In this document: piece by piece, positions 1-6,390 of the stretch | How positions within the stretch are numbered: the first letter of the stretch is position 1 | How the letters are laid out: every line of letters begins with the position of its first letter | Translations under genes and position numbers: made by a program | The notes under the pieces: generated by a model | What the model saw: only the letters and a program-made list of their open reading frames with translations | Told to the model about the DNA's origin: nothing | Database searches by the model: none | NCBI GenBank assembly: GCA_003133205.1 | Contig: PKWK01000061.1 | Coordinates: 1 to 13,551 of the forward strand | Origin: Granulicella sp. | GTDB lineage: Bacteria; Acidobacteriota; Terriglobia; Terriglobales; Acidobacteriaceae | Length of the DNA stretch: 13,551 nucleotides | Direction: 5' to 3'

Positions 1-18
1 CCAATTTGATGACACCCC

Positions 19-432
19 CTAACGTCGCCCGGATCTCCGAGCATTTTCTCCGGACCCGCCCCGCAGCGCCGACTGCACCATATACGCCGATCGCGTCATT
101 CCCCGCGCCATCGCCAGCCGGTCGATCGCCTCAATCTGGCTCTCCCGCGCCGTTATGTTGATCCGCACCGTCTTTTCGGGAGCCTCCGCGCTCACCAGGA
201 GCGCCACCGCGCCCCGCATCGCCGGGTCTCCCGCAAGCTGATCCAGCGTCGACGGCTTTGGCAGCTCATTTCCATCCTCAAGCATTCCCGCCATATGCTG
301 TGTCAGCGCCTCGACCGCCAGCTTGCGCGCCTCTTCGAGCGTCTTCCCCACCGTGACGCAGCCCGGAAAGTCAGGGAACCTCACGCCAAAATCCGAACCT
401 TCATCCTTGCGCAGATACGCAATGTACTCCAT
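19..432 (-). CDS. HicB-type antitoxin-like protein (HicB domain plus ribbon-helix-helix)
   Basis: The predicted protein has 137 residues. Residues 1-60 look like a HicB partial RNase-H-like fold: MEYIAYLRKDEG, then the hallmark FPDFPGC (19-25), then TLEEARKLAVEAL (31-43). Residues 88-123 (TVRINITARESQIEAIDRLA and on to MVQSAL) form a ribbon-helix-helix DNA-binding segment of the kind many HicB antitoxins carry at the C terminus. HicB proteins neutralise the HicA mRNA interferase and repress their own operon. The open frame extends upstream to 528, but I chose the ATG at 430-432 because the family begins at MEYIAYL, the extra N-terminal residues resemble nothing, and GGTGGG lies just upstream of this ATG. 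No HicA toxin is visible upstream (433-682); only 18 bases lie downstream, so a toxin gene there cannot be excluded. Family is fairly certain; toxin-antitoxin function is inference. Confidence 0.85.
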   Translation of the reverse strand: MEYIAYLRKDEGSDFGVRFPDFPGCVTVGKTLEEARKLAVEALTQHMAGMLEDGNELPKPSTLDQLAGDPAMRGAVALLVSAEAPEKTVRINITARESQIEAIDRLAMARGMTRSAYMVQSALRGGSGENARRSGRR

Positions 433-490
433 GACACCCACCAGCACCCAACCGCAGCTTGATCCGCCAGCGGACAGGTTCCCTAAGTAA

Positions 491-496
491 ACTATA
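491..496 (-). promoter_or_regulatory. Possible -10 box for the hicB-like gene
   Basis: On the minus strand the bases here read TATAGT, one mismatch from TATAAT, about 60 bases before the chosen start codon. No convincing -35 lies 16-18 bases upstream. The surrounding A/T-rich stretch on the plus strand contains two similar units, CTATACACA and CTAAATACACA (about 492-511), which could be an operator for an autoregulatory ribbon-helix-helix protein. This is weak pattern evidence only. The rest of 433-682 shows no recognisable gene. Confidence 0.3.
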
Positions 497-682
497 CACA
501 CTAAATACACACCATGATTCACCGGCAAAATCGGAACTCAGAGTAAACTCAGAATGCAAGTACGAGCAAGATTGCTCAGACACCCGGCCATTAAGGACTT
601 ACCTTTGTGTCCAAAGTCCGGTTAATGCCAAACCCTTGGGTCGGACGTCGACGTTCTGAAGGCAAACGATGGAGGTAAAAGT

Positions 683-943
683 ATGTTTCACCTGCTCTGG
701 TATGTTCTGATCGGGCTCTTCGCGGGGGTTATCTCCAAGTCCGTGATGCACGTGCACATGACAATCTTCTGGACGATCGTGCTCGGCATCGTTGGATCGA
801 TCCTCGGCGGCGGCGTTACCCACATGTTTTCGCGCCCAAGAAACGGCCGATACCATCCTGCCGGCCTCATTTTTTCCACGCTGGGCGCGATCCTGGTTCT
901 CTACATTTGCTACAAGCTGAGGATCCATTTCCCGGAGATTTGA
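683..943 (+). CDS. GlsB/YeaQ/YmgE-family small membrane protein
   Basis: The 86-residue protein is almost entirely hydrophobic, with three membrane segments at about residues 4-22, 28-48 and 60-80. Glycine-rich turns (GLFAGVISK, GIVGSILGGGVTH) match the transglycosylase-associated protein family (PF04226: YeaQ, YmgE, GlsB). Members sit in the inner membrane and are often stress-induced; the biochemical role is not established, and the family name does not mean it is an enzyme. A near-perfect Shine-Dalgarno, GGAGGT at 671-676, lies six bases before the ATG, which fixes the start. The gene stands alone, divergent from the hicB-like gene, and no clear promoter hexamers were found. The short length is normal for the family. 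Confidence 0.82.
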   Translation: MFHLLWYVLIGLFAGVISKSVMHVHMTIFWTIVLGIVGSILGGGVTHMFSRPRNGRYHPAGLIFSTLGAILVLYICYKLRIHFPEI

Positions 944-970
944 GAAGGGGAATCGTCCTCGTCGAAAAGA

Positions 971-995
971 GTTTTGCGAAAAACCTCAGCAAAAC
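971..995 (+). other. Short perfect hairpin downstream of the GlsB-like gene
   Basis: GTTTTGC (971-977) is the exact reverse complement of GCAAAAC (989-995), with an 11-base loop. It lies 28 bases after the stop codon of the small membrane protein gene. There is no T run after it, so it is not a standard intrinsic terminator; it may be a 3' mRNA stabilising structure or chance. Confidence 0.35.
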
Positions 996-1019
996 CGCGT
1001 GTCAAGCCCCAAAATGATC

Positions 1020-1127
1020 TAACTCCATGATTTGCAAGGGAATAGAGTGGCATAGTAGTTATGCTGAAACTGCTATGATTAAAGTAGTGATGGAGAATGA
1101 AACCCCGGCCCGCAGCCGGGTTTTTTT
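1020..1127 (+). ncRNA. Candidate structured small RNA ending in an intrinsic terminator
   Basis: This intergenic block has three stacked secondary-structure elements. An outer helix pairs CTCCAT (1023-1028) with ATGGAG (1090-1095) and continues inward through one mismatch to about 1034/1084. Inside it, CATAGTAGTT (1051-1060) pairs with AACTGCTATG (1068-1077) over ten positions with one G-U and a seven-base loop. Immediately 3' is a strong terminator hairpin with a seven-T run (1104-1127). Nested helices closed by a terminator, with no open frame of note, suggest a small RNA of roughly 110 nt or a structured 3' or leader segment. I recognise no known family. A competing reading is that TGCTATGAT (1071-1079) is an extended -10 promoter, which would place the start inside the structure. 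No good promoter was found upstream of 1020, which lowers confidence. Confidence 0.35.
1104..1127 (+). terminator. Rho-independent terminator
   Basis: CCCGGC (1104-1109) and GCCGGG (1115-1120) form a six-pair all-GC stem around a five-base loop, followed directly by seven T (1121-1127). It ends transcription coming either from the GlsB-like gene or from the candidate small RNA just upstream, and insulates gltX. Confidence 0.85.
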
Positions 1128-1174
1128 GCGCGGCAACCTCTCCGAATTGCAGTAAACCTTTTAGAAACAAATAT

Positions 1175-1204
1175 TTGCCTGTAACTATCATGGAATCATA
1201 TATT
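1175..1204 (+). promoter_or_regulatory. Possible sigma-70-type promoter for gltX
   Basis: TTGCCT (1175-1180) and TATATT (1199-1204) are separated by 18 bases; they match the -35 consensus at four of six positions and the -10 at five of six. Transcription would start near 1211 and give a leader of about 100 bases that includes the G/C-run hairpin at 1253-1279. It lies downstream of the intrinsic terminator, as expected for an independent gltX transcript. Evidence is consensus matching only. Confidence 0.4.
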
Positions 1205-1252
1205 TGCGATGGGTCTATTCCGTCATGTTATTGCAAAAACAACAACTTAGGC

Positions 1253-1279
1253 ACCCCCACCCCGGGGGGGAGGGGTACC
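1253..1279 (+). repeat. G/C-run palindromic intergenic element
   Basis: A run of five C, A, four C is followed directly by seven G, A, four G, then TACC, giving an imperfect hairpin (1253-1263 against 1264-1276) that ends in the palindrome GGTACC (1274-1279). A GCAAAA box lies about 20 bases upstream (1233-1238). A related arrangement, GCAAAA next to a G-run/A/G-run, occurs on the minus strand at 11897-11923, and GAGGGGGGTA occurs at 2871-2880. This suggests a short dispersed intergenic repeat. It falls in the presumed gltX leader, 35 bases before the start codon. Confidence 0.45.
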
Positions 1280-1314
1280 TGCCTTCCTGATACCATCGGA
1301 AGTGGCACTCCATC

Positions 1315-2820
1315 ATGTCCGAGATCGACACCCAGGCACCCATCCGCGTCCGCATCGCACCGTCGCCCACCGGCGACCCTCACGTTGGCACCGCCTACAT
1401 TGGCCTGCTCAACTTCATCTACGCACGCCAGCGTGGCGGCCAATTCGTTCTCCGCATCGAGGACACCGACCGCGCCCGCTTCGTCTCCACCTCCGAGCAG
1501 ATGATCTTCGACTCGCTCCGCTGGCTCGGCCTCGAGTGGGACGAAGGCCCCGACGTCGGCGGGCCGTATGGCCCTTACCGCCAATCGGAGCGCACCGAAA
1601 TCTACCGCGAGCATGTCGCGCTCCTTCTTGCCAGCGGCCATGCCTACCGCAGCTTCGAGACCGCCGAAGAGTTGGAGGCGATGCGCAAATCACAGATCGC
1701 CGCCAAGCTCCCGCCACGCTACAACGGAGCCCACCGCGAACTCAGCGCCGCGCAGATCGCCGCCTTTGAAGCCGAGGGCCGACCGGCTGTCGTCCGCCTG
1801 AAGGTTCCGGCTGAGGGCGAGACCGCCTTCCGCGACGAGCTTCGCGGCAACGTCACTTTCTCTCACAACAATGTCGACGACCAGGTCCTGCTCAAGTCCG
1901 ACGGCTTTCCCACCTATCACCTCGCCAACGTCGTCGACGACCACCTGATGCGCATCACCGACGTCATCCGCGCCGAAGAGTGGATCTCGTCGACCCCAAA
2001 GCACGTGCTCCTCTACAAGGCATTCGGCTGGGACGTTCCGCGCTTCTGGCACATGCCGCTGCTGCGCAATCTGGACAAGAGCAAAATCTCCAAGCGCAAG
2101 AATCCGGTCTCGCTCATCTACTACCGCGAGAGCGGATTCCTGCCGCAAGCGCTGCTCAACTTCCTTGGCCTGATGGGCGGAGGCATGGCGCAGCCCACCG
2201 AACAGGAGATCGTCTCGAAGGGCATCAACGTCAAGGAAGGCGACATCTTCTCACTCCCGGAGATGCTGCAAAAATTCGACTTTCAACGCATCTCCCTGGG
2301 CGGCCCCGTCTTTGACCTCACCAAGCTGAAGTGGCTCAACGGCGAGTACCTCCGCGCGCTCTCGCCCGACGCCTTCTTCGCCGCGCTGCGCACTACCATC
2401 TTCTCGGACGATTACCTCAGCCGGATCGCGCCGCTGGTGCAGACGCGTATCGAGACGCTTGCCCAGTTCGGCGACATGACCGACTTCTTCTTCAAGGACG
2501 ACGTCATGCCCACGCCTGAGGTCTTCCTGCCAAAGAAGCACACGCTCGAAGAGACGCTCGCCTTCGCCGCCGAACAGCTCACCCTGCTCGAAGCCACGCC
2601 CTTCACCGTTGAAGACCTCGAACCCGCGCTCAAGCAACTCGGCGTCGACAAAGAGTGGTCCGTCAAAGACAACTTCATGCTGCTGCGCGCCATCCTCACC
2701 GGCAAAACCGCCAGCCCGCCGCTGCTCGAATCGCTCATTGTCTTCGGCAAAGCGCGATCCCTCGATCGCGTGCGCCGCTTCCTCGACGCCCAGAAGCGCC
2801 TCGGGAATCAGAAGAAGTAG
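1315..2820 (+). CDS. gltX: Glutamyl-tRNA synthetase (class I)
   Basis: This cytoplasmic enzyme charges tRNA-Glu with glutamate using ATP. The 501-residue length is normal for bacterial GluRS. The class I HIGH signature appears as PSPTGDPHVGT (residues 16-26), and the KMSKS loop as DKSKISKRK (KISKR at 257-261). FVLRIEDTDRARF (about 44-56) and PTYHLANVVDDHLM are typical of the catalytic fold, and the last third is the helical anticodon-binding region. In the enterobacterial enzyme a Zn-binding insertion starts with Cys-x-Cys after a conserved Tyr-Arg; here the equivalent stretch is YRSFETAEEL (111-120), with Ser113 and Glu115 instead, so this is a zinc-free form as in many bacteria. Whether it also charges tRNA-Gln cannot be judged. 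The ATG is preceded by GGAAGTGG (1298-1305), a modest Shine-Dalgarno. The gene is monocistronic by spacing, and its coding strand is rich in C at third positions, unlike the next genes. Confidence 0.97.
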   Translation: MSEIDTQAPIRVRIAPSPTGDPHVGTAYIGLLNFIYARQRGGQFVLRIEDTDRARFVSTSEQMIFDSLRWLGLEWDEGPDVGGPYGPYRQSERTEIYREHVALLLASGHAYRSFETAEELEAMRKSQIAAKLPPRYNGAHRELSAAQIAAFEAEGRPAVVRLKVPAEGETAFRDELRGNVTFSHNNVDDQVLLKSDGFPTYHLANVVDDHLMRITDVIRAEEWISSTPKHVLLYKAFGWDVPRFWHMPLLRNLDKSKISKRKNPVSLIYYRESGFLPQALLNFLGLMGGGMAQPTEQEIVSKGINVKEGDIFSLPEMLQKFDFQRISLGGPVFDLTKLKWLNGEYLRALSPDAFFAALRTTIFSDDYLSRIAPLVQTRIETLAQFGDMTDFFFKDDVMPTPEVFLPKKHTLEETLAFAAEQLTLLEATPFTVEDLEPALKQLGVDKEWSVKDNFMLLRAILTGKTASPPLLESLIVFGKARSLDRVRRFLDAQKRLGNQKK

Positions 2821-2860
2821 AACCCCTTTCATCCCTCGCTTCTTTCGGCTACATAGAGCA

Positions 2861-2871
2861 CGGTCCGACCG
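2861..2871. other. Short perfect inverted repeat upstream of the GH2 gene
   Basis: CGGTC (2861-2865) and GACCG (2867-2871) flank one base and are followed at once by a run of six G. It lies 41 bases before the GH2 start codon in the 91-base gap after gltX. It could be an operator half-site pair or part of the G-run element; it is too short to be decisive. No clear promoter hexamers were found in this gap. Confidence 0.25.
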
Positions 2872-2911
2872 AGGGGGGTAAAGTGGATGTCGAACCTTAA
2901 GGGGACTAGAA

Positions 2912-5491
2912 ATGGGAAAGTGGACGCGGCGGGATCTGGTGAAGGCAGGGCTGGCAGCATCGGCTAGTGTAATGACTGGAAACGAATTACTAGCTGAGCC
3001 GCTCGAATCACGACTTGCAGCTACGCCTCCAGTGTTCGCGCAAATCAATCCGGATCAGCCGAACACGCTGCGCGAGCGCCTGCTGCTGGACTACGGCTGG
3101 CGCTTCGCCCTGGGCAACGCCAACGATCCCGGCAAGGACTTCGGTTTCGGCAAGCTGCGCCGCGAAGGCACGTTCGCCAAGGCAGGCCGTGTGGACGGGC
3201 CTGCCGCGCCGCGCTTCGATGATTCGGCGTGGCGCAAGGTTGCCCTGCCGCACGATTGGGCAGTGGAACTGCCCTTCGTCAACGATCCGATCCTGGTCGA
3301 GCACGGCGGCAAACCGCTCGGTCGCGAGTATCCAGAGACGAGCATAGGCTGGTACCGGCGCGAGTTCTTCTTGCCCGCGACCGACTCCGGACGCCGCATC
3401 TGCGTCGAGTTCGATGGCATCTTTCGCAACGCAACCGTCTTCTTCAACGGCCACTATATCGCCGAGAACATGAGCGGGTATGCGCCGCTGGCGCTGGATC
3501 TGACGGACTTTGCGAACTTCGGCGACAAGACTCCGCCGCGAGCCGGCGCGTCTGCTCCGGGAAGCAACGTGCTGGTCGTGCGGGTGGACGCGTCGCTCGA
3601 TGAGGGATGGTTCTACGAGGGCGCGGGCATCTACCGCCACGCATGGCTGACCAAGACGGCACCGGTGCATATCGCACGCTGGGGCAACTATGTGCGGCCG
3701 GATTTTGGGAATATCACTGGAGTTGTTACAAGTTCCAATCCAGCCACCGTATTTGTGAGCACGGAAGTTACGAATGAGAGCGATGTTGACGTCGTGGGCC
3801 GAGTCCATGCGGCTTTGGTGGATGCGACGGGCAAGACGGTGGCCACGGCGGTGTCAGAGTCAGCGCCGATTGCGGCTCGCGAGGGGCACACGTTTGCCAT
3901 GCAAACAAGGGTTGGGCGGCCGCAGCTCTGGTCGCTTGAGACCCCGAACTTGTACCGGGCTGTAACGACGCTCGAGATCGACGGCAAGACGGTGGATCAG
4001 GATGCGACGACCTTCGGCATTCGAACTCTGAGGTTCGATGCAGACCGGGGATTTCTTCTGAACGGGAGGCCAGTGAAGATCAAGGGAACCTGCAACCACC
4101 AGGATCACGCGGGTGTGGGCGAGGCGATTCCGGATCGGATTCAGGGCTACCGCCTGGAACGGCTGAAGTGGATGGGCTCGAACGGCTGCAGGACGTCGCA
4201 CAACCCGCCAACGGCAGAGTTTCTGGACGCGTGCGACCGGATGGGAATGCTGGTGATGGACGAGACGCGGATGATGTCCTCCAACCCCGAGGGTCTCAGC
4301 GAGTTGGAGCGGCTGATCAAGCGCGACAGGAACCATCCGAGCGTGGTGATCTGGTCGCTGGGCAACGAGGAGCCGGAGCAGGGGAACACGCGCGGGGCCC
4401 GGATTGTGCTGACGATGAGGACGTTGCAGCGTAAGCTCGATCCTTCGCGCGTATCAACCACCGCGATGAACAATGGATATGGCGGCGTGGGCGTTTCGAC
4501 CATCGTGGATGTCCAGGGGTTCAACTACAACGACGGCAAGATCGATGCGTATCACAAGGAGCATCCGCAGCAGCCGATGATCGGGACTGAGACGGCGAGT
4601 ACGCTGGCGACGCGAGGCATCTACGCGAACGACAAATCCCGTGGATACATGAGCGCTTACGACTCGGAGAAGCCGGCCTGGGGGAATACGGCGGAAGAGT
4701 GGTGGTCGTTCTACGACGAGCGCGAGTGGCTGGCGGGCGGATTCGCGTGGACCGGCTTCGACTATCGCGGGGAGACGACGCCCTACAAGTGGCCGTGCAT
4801 CAGCTCGCACTTCGGGATTCTGGATACGTGCGGGTTCGCGAAGGACACCGCCTACTACTACAAGACGTGGTGGGGATCGGAGCCGGCGCTGCATCTGCTG
4901 CCTCACTGGAACTGGGAGGGGAAAGAAGGCCAGGAGATTCAGGTCTGGGCCTATTGTAACCAGGACAGTGTCGAATTATTCCTGAACGGCGCGAGTCTGG
5001 GTTCGCAGCCGGTGAAGAAGAACGGGCATCTGGAGTGGAAGGTGAAGTACGCGCCGGGAACGCTTGAAGCGCGCGCGAGCAAGGGCGGTCGTGTGGTGTT
5101 GACGGAGAAGCGCGAGACGGCCGGACCTGCGGCCAAGATCGTCGCAGTGGCCGACAGGCCGCAGATCGCCGCGGACGGGCAGGATCTGGCGGTCATCAAC
5201 GTGACGATTGTGGATGCGCAGGGTCGGCCCGTGCCTGCCGCTGACAACAAGGTGAAGTTTGCAGTGAATGGGCCGGGGAGCGTGCTTGGAGTAGGGAACG
5301 GCGATCCGAGTTGCCATGAGCCTGACAAGGCCTCCGAGCGCAGCGCGTTCAGCGGGCTTTGCATGGCGATCGTGCAGAGTAAGCGCGGGGACGCGGGGCA
5401 GGTTGTGGTGAGCGTGACGTCAGCGGGGTTGGAGGCCGCGACTGTCTCGCTGGCGACTGCGGCGGGATCGCTGATCCCCGTCGCTGAGTAG
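2912..5491 (+). CDS. Exported family 2 glycoside hydrolase (beta-galactosidase-like)
   Basis: The 859-residue protein starts with a twin-arginine signal, TRRDLVKAG (Arg6-Arg7), and a hydrophobic stretch, so it is probably exported folded by the Tat system. Domains in order: GH2 sugar-binding jelly roll (about 45-255; LPHDWAVE, GWYRREF, VFFNGHYI), Ig-like domain (about 260-370), TIM barrel (about 375-660), and C-terminal beta domains (DUF4982-type, then an Ig/invasin-like domain to about 850). The acid/base is Glu486 in SLGNEE and the nucleophile is probably Glu560 in MIGTETAS. The architecture is that of retaining beta-galactosidases from plant- or glycan-degrading bacteria; related GH2 enzymes cleave beta-glucuronides or mannosides, so exact substrate is uncertain. 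AAGGGGA (2899-2905) lies six bases before the ATG. CCTTAAGG (2895-2902) overlaps this site and recurs before the next gene, which starts 46 bases after the stop and is probably in the same operon. Confidence 0.92.
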   Translation: MGKWTRRDLVKAGLAASASVMTGNELLAEPLESRLAATPPVFAQINPDQPNTLRERLLLDYGWRFALGNANDPGKDFGFGKLRREGTFAKAGRVDGPAAPRFDDSAWRKVALPHDWAVELPFVNDPILVEHGGKPLGREYPETSIGWYRREFFLPATDSGRRICVEFDGIFRNATVFFNGHYIAENMSGYAPLALDLTDFANFGDKTPPRAGASAPGSNVLVVRVDASLDEGWFYEGAGIYRHAWLTKTAPVHIARWGNYVRPDFGNITGVVTSSNPATVFVSTEVTNESDVDVVGRVHAALVDATGKTVATAVSESAPIAAREGHTFAMQTRVGRPQLWSLETPNLYRAVTTLEIDGKTVDQDATTFGIRTLRFDADRGFLLNGRPVKIKGTCNHQDHAGVGEAIPDRIQGYRLERLKWMGSNGCRTSHNPPTAEFLDACDRMGMLVMDETRMMSSNPEGLSELERLIKRDRNHPSVVIWSLGNEEPEQGNTRGARIVLTMRTLQRKLDPSRVSTTAMNNGYGGVGVSTIVDVQGFNYNDGKIDAYHKEHPQQPMIGTETASTLATRGIYANDKSRGYMSAYDSEKPAWGNTAEEWWSFYDEREWLAGGFAWTGFDYRGETTPYKWPCISSHFGILDTCGFAKDTAYYYKTWWGSEPALHLLPHWNWEGKEGQEIQVWAYCNQDSVELFLNGASLGSQPVKKNGHLEWKVKYAPGTLEARASKGGRVVLTEKRETAGPAAKIVAVADRPQIAADGQDLAVINVTIVDAQGRPVPAADNKVKFAVNGPGSVLGVGNGDPSCHEPDKASERSAFSGLCMAIVQSKRGDAGQVVVSVTSAGLEAATVSLATAAGSLIPVAE

Positions 5492-5537
5492 GCGGGATGG
5501 CGTTGCGCCGGAGCAGGTGTCTTATCCTTAAGGAACT

Positions 5538-6137
5538 ATGAGACATCTGCTGCGCGGCGTGGTGTTACTTGGATTGCTTGGGTTGGGTGGTGCGCGGATG
5601 GCGCACGCAATCGAGGTCAAGGTTTCGGCTCTGGCGCTGGAGCGGACGTTGCGCAAACAGTTGTTCAATGGCCCAGAAGGCCGGTATTACATGCGCGGAG
5701 ATGCGACGACGGCTTGCTATGTATACGCCGAGAATCCGCACGTTGCTTTCAAGGACGACCGCGTTGTCGTGCATGTGCATACGCGGGCAAAGATTGGCAC
5801 GGCCGTTCGAGGAGCCTGCATTGGTGTGTCGCTGACGACGGATGCGGATGTGTCGCTCGTTCCGGAGGCGGAGGGCGAGTCGGTCGGGTTTCGCGATGCT
5901 CGAGTCGAGCGGCTGAGCGAATCGAAAGAGCTGAATTTCTTGCTCGTGCCGTTCCTCAGCCACAAGCTGCCCTCACAGATGAAGGTGAACGCCGCCGATC
6001 TGATGGGCAAGCTTCTGAGCCAGTCTGTTGCGGAGACGGGTTACACGTTGACTCTGAAGTCGCTGAAACTGCATTCGATGCTCGTCGACCATGACGCGCT
6101 GGTGGTGGATGTGGACGCGGCCATGAGTGTCGAGTGA
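5538..6137 (+). CDS. Exported conserved hypothetical protein
   Basis: I cannot assign a named family with certainty. The 199-residue protein has a clear Sec signal peptide: positive MRHLLR, a Leu/Gly core (7-18), and a likely cleavage after AHA (22-24). The mature part begins with an amphipathic helix (ALALERTLRKQLF) and then alternates strands (VAFKDDRVVVHVHTRAKI, DADVSLVP) with a helix near the end (VNAADLMGKLLSQSV) and closing strands (YTLTLKSLKLHSMLVDHDAL). This helix-then-sheet layout recalls lipid-binding-like periplasmic proteins such as YceB/DUF1439, but that is only a layout resemblance. There is no lipobox cysteine, so it should be soluble in the periplasm. AAGG (5530-5533), inside the palindrome CCTTAAGG (5526-5533), is a short-spaced Shine-Dalgarno. 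The 46-base gap to the GH2 gene suggests co-transcription. Confidence 0.8.
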   Translation: MRHLLRGVVLLGLLGLGGARMAHAIEVKVSALALERTLRKQLFNGPEGRYYMRGDATTACYVYAENPHVAFKDDRVVVHVHTRAKIGTAVRGACIGVSLTTDADVSLVPEAEGESVGFRDARVERLSESKELNFLLVPFLSHKLPSQMKVNAADLMGKLLSQSVAETGYTLTLKSLKLHSMLVDHDALVVDVDAAMSVE

Positions 6138-6161
6138 GCGGGCGTCAGGGGTCGCTCGACC

Positions 6162-6178
6162 GACGGAACGCCTCCGTC
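6162..6178 (+). other. Small hairpin after the hypothetical gene
   Basis: GACGGA (6162-6167) and TCCGTC (6173-6178) pair perfectly around a five-base loop, 24 bases after the stop codon. Only two T follow, so it is at best a weak terminator for the GH2 operon. Confidence 0.3.
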
Positions 6179-6287
6179 TTGAGCAACTTGCTGATCCAGG
6201 TTTTGCCACTCGCGAGGCTTTAGACGGAAGGCCATTACACCGAGTTTCATGAGACGCAAAAAAACCGAACAAGAAACCATTTCTGGA

Positions 6288-6317
6288 TTGACAAACGTTG
6301 TTTCAGGTGACCATAAT
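6288..6317 (+). promoter_or_regulatory. Sigma-70-type promoter of the TonB-dependent-receptor-like gene
   Basis: A perfect -35 TTGACA (6288-6293) and CATAAT (6312-6317; five of six matches to TATAAT) are separated by 18 bases. Transcription would begin near 6324, giving a leader of about 67 bases. This is the best promoter in the window and implies strong, independent expression of the receptor gene rather than read-through from the GH2 pair. Confidence 0.75.
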
Positions 6318-6390
6318 CCTCGCCGACCGAAAACGATACTTTCTCAGAGCTTGAACCGGTCCAACCTGAATCGTTTTTAACGAGGCTGCT

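Noticed and set aside
910..1191. Minus-strand frame of 93 codons in the gap before gltX
   Set aside because: No domain, no ribosome site, and it spans the terminator and candidate RNA structure.
1264..1275. G-run considered as a G-quadruplex
   Set aside because: Only two G-tracts are present on one strand; a hairpin with the adjacent C-runs is more likely.
1128..1314. T-box or other tRNA-sensing riboswitch before gltX
   Set aside because: No T-box sequence or stem I layout is visible, and the intrinsic terminator lies upstream of the likely gltX promoter.
2821..2911. Replication origin at the skew switch
   Set aside because: No cluster of TTATCCACA-type DnaA boxes, no A/T-rich unwinding region and no dnaA or dnaN nearby.
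2251..3048. Open frame of 265 codons on the minus strand across the gltX end and GH2 start
   Set aside because: Antisense to two well-supported genes, rich in Glu/Arg/Gly from codon complementarity, no ribosome site or domain.
6138..6280. Minus-strand stretch translating to LMKLGVMAFRLKPREWQ and similar, considered as a gene remnant
   Set aside because: The frame runs into a shadow of the upstream gene and I recognise no family; too short to call a pseudogene.
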